The notes under the pieces are model-generated. The model was given only the letters and a program-made list of their open reading frames with translations, did not search any database and had not been told where the DNA came from. DNA of 17,931 bases from JABDCD01 sp964469525 (GTDB taxonomy: Bacteria; Pseudomonadota; Alphaproteobacteria; Rickettsiales; SXRF01), in assembly GCA_964469525.1 (NCBI GenBank), contig CAYXYU010000021.1, positions 1 to 17,931 of the forward strand, written 5' to 3'. Shown in pieces: positions 13,921-17,931 of the stretch. Position 1 is the first letter of the stretch; each line of letters opens with the position of its first letter. Both the position numbers and the translations under genes were made by a program.

Positions 13921-15657
13921 ATGGATGATCTGATTACCGAGTTTATTGCTGAAACCACGGACAGCTTGGCGATGCTCGATCTCGAGCTGGTCCGGCTTGA
14001 AAAGAATCCGCGTGATGAGGCGGTGCTGGAAAACGTATACCGCGTATTTCATACGATTAAAGGAACGTGCGGGTTTCTGGGGCTGCCGCGCCTTGAGCGC
14101 GTAGCACAGGCTTCGGAAAATGTAGTGGGGCATATCCGTAGCCATCCGCGCAACGCATCGCCCGAGGCAATCAGCCTGATTCTCGATGCGCTGGACCGCA
14201 TCCGGGAAGTGATCGGTCATTTAAACCGTCATGGAAGGGAGCCCAAGGGAAATGACGCCCCGCTGATCGCCAAGCTCGATCGCTTTGCCGCCGCCGGTGC
14301 CTTCGGGAAGAAGCTGCCTGCAACAGCAGGCAATGAGCTGCCGCATTTTGCCGACGAAGACGATGCTGATATCCGCGAGGCGCTGGATAAGATCACCGCC
14401 ACCCGTAATGCCGTCGCTTCCATCGCATCGGGTGAGAAAATCGTGCCGTTGGCCAAACCGGTGGCGGCGAAAAAAACAATGAAACCACCGGTAAAATCCA
14501 TTAAGCCTGCCTCGCTCGAAAGCCAGGACATCCGCGTCAATCTCGGCCTGCTCGAGGAGATGCTGCAGATGGCAGGCGATCTGGTGCAGACCCGCAATCA
14601 ACTGATGCATCTGGCGCAGCTGCGGGGCGACGAGGATTTCCTCGATCCGGTGCAGCGCCTGTCGACAAGCATCGCCGGGCTGCAGGAGGCAGCGAAGCGG
14701 GCGCGGCCCAAAAGCGGAGCGAATACCGGTGTGCCATCCATCGCCCAGGTGCTGCTGGTGCAGGCAGGCGGCCAGAATTTTGCCATCCCGCAGGAAAATA
14801 TCATGGAGCTGGTGCGCGTCGCGCCGGGATCGGCCTGTACGCTGGAGACCATCAATAACGCGCTGATGCTGCGCCTGCGTGAGCGGTTGCTGCCGCTTTC
14901 CATCCTTTCGGAACTGCTGGGCTACCGGACCGACAGCCGGGCGTTGCTGGAAAAGGAGGCGCTTATCGTCATCTGCCGCGCCGGTGGCTGCGACTTCGGC
15001 GTCATTGTGGATCATGTGGGTGACAGCGGGGAGATCGTGGCGCAGCCGGTGGCGCGGCTGCTGAAGCATATCCCGGTCTATGCCGCCAGCACCGTGCTGG
15101 GCGACGGCAGCATCGCCATGATCCTCGACCCGGCGGGTATCGCCCGCACGGTGAGCCACATGGAGCCGGGGCGGCAGGAAGAGGCGCAAAAACCGCTGCG
15201 CGCCGAGAGCGAGCCGCTGGTCGGATTCCTGGTGTTTTCCATCGGCCGGGGCGCGCCGAAATCGGTGCCGCTGGAGCTGGTGTCGCGCCTCGAGGAGATT
15301 CCCGTGCGCGATATCGAGATCGCGGGCGACTGCCCGGTGGTGCAGTATGGCGGCGAGCTGATGCGGCTGGTCAGCCTCGAGTCGCAGTTCGCGCTGCCCG
15401 AGGGCGACCGGGTGCAGGTCATCATTTTCAATTTTTCCGGCGGCTCGATCGGGCTGGTCGTGCGGGAGATCATCGATATCGTGCATGCGCCATTCGCCAT
15501 TAAGCTGTCATCGCGTGAAGCGAGAGAGCAGGGCTATCTCGGCAGCATGGTCATTGCCGGCCGGAGCACCGACGTCGTCGATGTAGCGCATCTGCTGGCT
15601 GGGCTCGCCGACGTTGAGGTGCCGGAAATCCGTTACGGAAAGGCGGTAGCGTTATGA
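13921..15657 (+). CDS. CheA-like protein lacking the ATP-binding kinase domain (Hpt - dimerisation - CheW-like - CheW-like)
   Basis: A 578-residue CheA homologue. Residues 1-105 form an Hpt (P1) domain with H44 in VFHTIKGTCGFLGLPRLE. Residues 105-200 are a low-complexity linker (PLAKPVAAKKTMKPPVKS) with no recognisable P2. Residues 204-258 match the P3 dimerisation helices (IRVNLGLLEEMLQMAGDLVQ...LSTSIAGLQEA). In normal CheA this runs into the ATPase domain P4 with its N, G1 and G2 boxes. Here it passes within about 15 residues into P5 (VPSIAQVLLVQAGGQNFAIP, from about 271), so P4 is absent. A second CheW-like domain spans about 433-563. The reading frame is open throughout, with no sign of decay. 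Phosphorylation of H44 would need another kinase, as for Rhodobacter CheA3. Its stop overlaps cheW (ATGA). Confidence 0.88.
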   Translation: MDDLITEFIAETTDSLAMLDLELVRLEKNPRDEAVLENVYRVFHTIKGTCGFLGLPRLERVAQASENVVGHIRSHPRNASPEAISLILDALDRIREVIGHLNRHGREPKGNDAPLIAKLDRFAAAGAFGKKLPATAGNELPHFADEDDADIREALDKITATRNAVASIASGEKIVPLAKPVAAKKTMKPPVKSIKPASLESQDIRVNLGLLEEMLQMAGDLVQTRNQLMHLAQLRGDEDFLDPVQRLSTSIAGLQEAAKRARPKSGANTGVPSIAQVLLVQAGGQNFAIPQENIMELVRVAPGSACTLETINNALMLRLRERLLPLSILSELLGYRTDSRALLEKEALIVICRAGGCDFGVIVDHVGDSGEIVAQPVARLLKHIPVYAASTVLGDGSIAMILDPAGIARTVSHMEPGRQEEAQKPLRAESEPLVGFLVFSIGRGAPKSVPLELVSRLEEIPVRDIEIAGDCPVVQYGGELMRLVSLESQFALPEGDRVQVIIFNFSGGSIGLVVREIIDIVHAPFAIKLSSREAREQGYLGSMVIAGRSTDVVDVAHLLAGLADVEVPEIRYGKAVAL

Positions 15658-16115
15658 GCCGCTCCTCCGCCCGTACTTCCCCGTCGCCGCAAAATTCTAT
15701 GGTGGTGACGCTGCGCGTCGGCCGCCAGCAGCTCGGCCTGCCGGTCAATGACGTGCGCGATGTGTTGCCGCAGCAGAAAGTCGCGCCGATTCCGTTGGCG
15801 CCGCCGGAAGTGCTTGGCTCGCTAACGCTGCGCGGCCGCATCGTCACCGTCGTCGATCTGCGCCGCCGGCTGAAGCTGCCGGCGCCGGAATCGCCGGTGA
15901 CAAAAGGGCGACTGGTTATCGTCGATATTCAGGGCGAGCTGTATGGTTTGCAGGTCGATGCGGCGGGCGAGGTGCTGACGCTGCCTTCTTCCGAGATCGA
16001 TCCGCCCCCCGCCAATCTCGGCGGCGGCTGGGAAGGCATCGCCACCGGCGTTTATAAGTTGGAAGACGGCCTGCTGGTGCTGGTCGATGCACGGGCGCTG
16101 CTGGGACTGAATTGA
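15654..16115 (+). CDS. cheW: CheW-type chemosensory coupling protein
   Basis: A 153-residue single CheW domain (about residues 15-150): MVVTLRVGRQQLGLPVNDVR, VLPQQKVAPIPLAPPEVLGS, TLRGRIVTVVDLRRRL, LVIVDIQGELYGLQVDAAGEV, ending LLVLVDARALL. CheW links receptors to CheA through its P5 domain. The start overlaps the stop of the kinase-less CheA gene (ATGA) with AAGG upstream inside that gene, so both are made together. With the two CheW-like domains of the neighbour this gives three such domains in a row and no kinase. Receptor and CheY genes are not in the window. Confidence 0.92.
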   Translation: MSRSSARTSPSPQNSMVVTLRVGRQQLGLPVNDVRDVLPQQKVAPIPLAPPEVLGSLTLRGRIVTVVDLRRRLKLPAPESPVTKGRLVIVDIQGELYGLQVDAAGEVLTLPSSEIDPPPANLGGGWEGIATGVYKLEDGLLVLVDARALLGLN

Positions 16116-16117
16116 TT

Positions 16118-16189
16118 GTCACTCCCGCGAAAGCGGGAGTCGCCCTTCTATCGACGGGTTAACAAGATTCCTGCTTTCGCAGGAATGAC
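16118..16189. repeat. long inverted-repeat element, family C, copy 2, between convergent cheW and ctrA
   Basis: Begins GTCACTCCCGCGAAAGCGGG two bases after the cheW stop and ends CTTTCGCAGGAATGAC. Each arm is a GAAA-type hairpin (CTCCCGC-GAAA-GCGGGAG; on the complementary strand ATTCCTGC-GAAA-GCAGGAAT). The base changes between the arms are compensatory, so pairing is kept. Same family as 9597-9677. Confidence 0.87.
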
Positions 16190-16202
16190 AAAGAAAAAGG
16201 CC

Positions 16203-16235
16203 AAAAAAAACCAGCCGTTTCCGGCTGGTTTTTTT
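16203..16235. terminator. bidirectional intrinsic terminator between cheW and ctrA
   Basis: Perfect stem CCAGCCG/CGGCTGG with loop TTTC, flanked by eight A on the left and seven T on the right, so it can end transcripts from both cheW (plus) and ctrA (minus). Confidence 0.92.
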
Positions 16236-16272
16236 GTCGCTGTCAAGCGTCCGGTAAAGGGCGCTGATGGAT

Positions 16273-16995
16273 TCAGGCGACTTCGTCGGCGCGGGCTTTT
16301 TCGTCCGAGCCTTCCGCCTGGTCCGGATCCTTCAGCACATAGCCGCGGCCCCAGACCGTCTCGATGTAGTTCTCGCCATCGGCGGCGGTCGCCAGCTTCT
16401 TGCGCAGCTTGCAGACGAACACGTCGATGATCTTCAGCTCCGGCTCGTCGATGCCGCCGTAGAGATGATTGAGGAACATCTCCTTGGTCAGCGTGGTGCC
16501 CTTGCGCAGGGAGAGCAGCTCGAGAATGCTGTACTCCTTGCTGGTCAGGTGCAGCGGCTTGCCGTCCACCTCGATCGAACGCGTATCGAGGTTGACCGCC
16601 AGCTTGCCGGTGCGGATGATCGATTCGGAATGGCCCTTCGAGCGGCGGACGATCGCCTGGATGCGGGCGATCAGCTCGCCTTTGTTGAAGGGCTTGGTGA
16701 GGTAATCGTCGGCGCCATAGCCCAGGCCTTTGATCTTCTGGTCGGGGCCCGAGAGGCCGGAGAGAATCAGGATCGGGGTGGTGACGCGGGCGGCGCGGAA
16801 GCGGCGCAGCACTTCGTAGCCGTCGATGTCGGGGAGCATCAGGTCGAGGATGATGATGTCGTAATCGTACAGCTTGCCGATTTCGAGGCCTTCCTCGCCG
16901 AGCTGGGTGGTGTCGCAGATGATGCCTTCGGAGGCGAGAGACAGCTCGATCGCCTTGGCCGTCGAGGAATCATCTTCTACTAGCAATACGCGCAT
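16273..16995 (-). CDS. ctrA: cell-cycle response regulator CtrA
   Basis: A 240-residue OmpR-family regulator, nearly matching Caulobacter CtrA as I remember it. The receiver opens MRVLLVEDDSSTAKAIELSL, with phospho-acceptor D51 (YDYDIIILDLMLPD), a switch region LILSG and K in YLTKPF. The DNA-binding domain contains the hallmark stretches HLTSKEYSILELLSLRKGTT, MFLNHLYGGIDEPELKIIDV and ETVWGRGYVLKDP. CtrA controls flagellar, chemotaxis, division and replication genes in alphaproteobacteria, activated through CckA-ChpT. The C-terminus ends DEVA instead of the Caulobacter -AA degron, so ClpXP control may differ. ATG 16995 has GGGGAG 9 nt upstream. It is divergent from fliI across a region with a CtrA-box-like site and convergent with cheW. 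Confidence 0.97.
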   Translation of the reverse strand: MRVLLVEDDSSTAKAIELSLASEGIICDTTQLGEEGLEIGKLYDYDIIILDLMLPDIDGYEVLRRFRAARVTTPILILSGLSGPDQKIKGLGYGADDYLTKPFNKGELIARIQAIVRRSKGHSESIIRTGKLAVNLDTRSIEVDGKPLHLTSKEYSILELLSLRKGTTLTKEMFLNHLYGGIDEPELKIIDVFVCKLRKKLATAADGENYIETVWGRGYVLKDPDQAEGSDEKARADEVA

Positions 16996-17057
16996 TGGTC
17001 TAATCTCCCCCTAAAATTCTATATATTGTAGTTGCGCTTACTTAGAGCATTAACGAT

Positions 17058-17073
17058 TTAATTTTTAGTTAAC
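17058..17073. promoter_or_regulatory. CtrA box TTAA-N7-TTAAC
   Basis: TTAATTTTTAGTTAAC matches the full CtrA consensus TTAA-N7-TTAA, with C following as in TTAAC. It lies 62 bp upstream of the ctrA start and 126 bp before fliI. It is suited to ctrA autoregulation and/or flagellar activation. Confidence 0.65.
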
Positions 17074-17161
17074 CACAAAAAAAATAATTAAACAATCTTT
17101 TATTGTGACCCACCGGAAGCATTTTTTTAGCGTATATTTGTAGTAACTTGTAAGGTAGTCC

Positions 17162-17175
17162 TTGACATATGTCAA
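17162..17175. promoter_or_regulatory. perfect 14-bp palindrome TTGACATATGTCAA upstream of fliI
   Basis: TTGACATATGTCAA equals its own reverse complement and ends 24 bp before the fliI ATG. It contains TTGACA, but there is no -10 at 16-18 bp downstream, so a protein-binding site in the 5' untranslated part is more likely than a -35 box. Confidence 0.45.
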
Positions 17176-17199
17176 ATGCAAAGGCGGGGAGGGCCTGGC

Positions 17200-17931
17200 A
17201 TGCAGTTAGAGGAAATAAATAACTTACAGGAAGTTACGGCAGCAGGCACGGTGAGCGCTGTTTTGGGCATGCTGATCGAGTGCACGGGCATTGAACGCCT
17301 GCTTTCCGTGGGCGCGCGCTGCCGCGTGGTGGGGCAGAAAAACCTGCAGGGACGGGCGCCCGAAATCTTCGCGGAAGTGGTGGGGTTCCGCGAGAGCAAG
17401 GCGCTGCTGATGCCGTTTTCCAGCCTCGACGGTATCGGCCCCGGCGCGAAGGTGGTTCTCGAAGAAAGCGCCTCCGTCTGCCATCCCGCCGAGGCGTGGC
17501 TCGGACGCGTCATCAACGCCATGGGCGAGCCGGTGGATGGCAAGGGCCCGCTGCCGCGCGGCACCGCATCCTATCCGCTGCGCGCGCAGCCGCCGGAAGC
17601 ACACAGCCGCGGTCGCGTGAAAGGCAAGCTCAATCTCGGCATCCGCTCCATCAACACCTTTCTTACCTGCTGCCGCGGGCAACGCCTCGGCGTGTTCTCC
17701 GGCTCCGGCGTCGGCAAGTCGATCGTCATGTCGATGCTGGCGCGTAACTCGCAGGCCGACGTCAACGTCATTGGCCTGATCGGCGAGCGCTCGCGCGAGC
17801 TGCAGGAATTCATCGAGGACGATCTGGGCGAGGAGGGGCTGAAGCGTTCCGTCATCGTCGTTGCCACCTCGAGCGAGTATGCGCTGTTGCGCCGGCAGGC
17901 AGCATATCTGACGATGACGGTGGCGGAGTAT
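17200..17931 (+). CDS. fliI: flagellum-specific ATPase FliI, N-terminal part (cut by window edge)
   Basis: 244 codons are open from ATG 17200 to the window end, in frame. FliI energises export of flagellar substrates through the type III apparatus at the inner membrane. The N-terminal beta-barrel region (about 15-90: GTVSAVLGMLIECTG, LLMPFSSLDGIGPGAKV) is followed by LGRVINAMGEPVDGKGPLP, the family segment GIRSINTFLTCCRGQRLGVF and Walker A GSGVGKS. Then come VIGLIGERSRELQEFIEDDL and IVVATSSEYALLRRQAAYLT. These residues separate it from F1-ATPase beta and fit FliI (a related non-flagellar T3SS ATPase is less likely beside ctrA). GGGGAGGG lies about 7 nt before the start. Probably the first gene of a flagellar operon under CtrA. 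Confidence 0.94.
   Translation, partial: MQLEEINNLQEVTAAGTVSAVLGMLIECTGIERLLSVGARCRVVGQKNLQGRAPEIFAEVVGFRESKALLMPFSSLDGIGPGAKVVLEESASVCHPAEAWLGRVINAMGEPVDGKGPLPRGTASYPLRAQPPEAHSRGRVKGKLNLGIRSINTFLTCCRGQRLGVFSGSGVGKSIVMSMLARNSQADVNVIGLIGERSRELQEFIEDDLGEEGLKRSVIVVATSSEYALLRRQAAYLTMTVAEY

Larger units (their letters stand above)
16996..17199. promoter_or_regulatory. divergent ctrA/fliI promoter region
   Basis: About 200 AT-rich bp containing the CtrA box (17058-17073), extra TTAA half-sites (17050-17053, 17088-17091) and a perfect 14-bp palindrome (17162-17175). I saw no GANTC methylation site, unlike the Caulobacter ctrA P1 promoter. No clear housekeeping -35/-10 pair. Confidence 0.6.

Noticed and set aside
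14221..15486. 421-codon minus-strand frame opposite the CheA-like gene
   Set aside because: Shadow of the third-position GC bias; low-complexity translation and no start signal.
16267..16983. 238-codon plus-strand frame opposite ctrA
   Set aside because: Antisense of ctrA, whose protein is unmistakable.

Overview
The window is about 18 kb of GC-rich DNA that is almost certainly from an alphaproteobacterium. The strongest evidence is a textbook CtrA response regulator, a ChpT-type phosphotransferase, a CtrA-box-like site (TTAA-N7-TTAAC) between ctrA and fliI, and a guaB/rsmB gene neighbourhood. I cannot place it at genus level. Almost all the space is coding, and neighbouring genes often overlap by ATGA.

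Layout. (1) 1-3520, minus strand: a probable operon guaB -> 199-aa membrane protein -> 58-aa membrane protein -> SAM methyltransferase -> rsmB (cut by the window edge). A 15-bp direct repeat flanks the two small middle genes. (2) 3521-3983: AT-rich intergenic region holding the guaB 5' side and a probable structured leader for a polyamine gene. (3) 3984-9593, plus strand: an amine and PLP block: ornithine/lysine decarboxylase, intrinsic terminator, a small membrane ORF, a deoxyhypusine-synthase-like enzyme, acetyl/succinylornithine aminotransferase, arginine N-succinyltransferase (AstA) and PdxH, which makes the PLP that the decarboxylase and aminotransferase use. (4) 9679-10751, minus strand: queD coupled to a cysteine-rich exported protein. 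(5) 10890-12967: an NtrC-type response regulator with a degenerate AAA+ domain, overlapping tail to tail with an XRE/S24 repressor-like gene. (6) 13242-17931: a signalling and motility block, chpT -> kinase-less cheA -> cheW, convergent with ctrA, which is divergent from fliI (cut by the window edge).

Five long inverted-repeat elements of three sequence families (GTCATCCTGAGC..., GTCATTGCGAG..., GTCATTCCCGCG...) fill the gaps after five genes. Each begins 1-3 nt after a stop codon, and two sit between convergent genes.

The most unusual item is the CheA homologue at 13921-15657. It keeps the phosphorylatable Hpt domain, the dimerisation helices and two CheW-like domains, but the whole ATP-binding kinase domain is missing. 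It lies directly downstream of chpT and next to ctrA. A plausible but unproven reading is an adaptor or phosphate-relay protein, phosphorylated in trans, that links a chemosensory array to the CckA-ChpT-CtrA relay. Second in interest are the stop-codon-hugging repeats, the degenerate NtrC-like regulator and the polyamine leader region.
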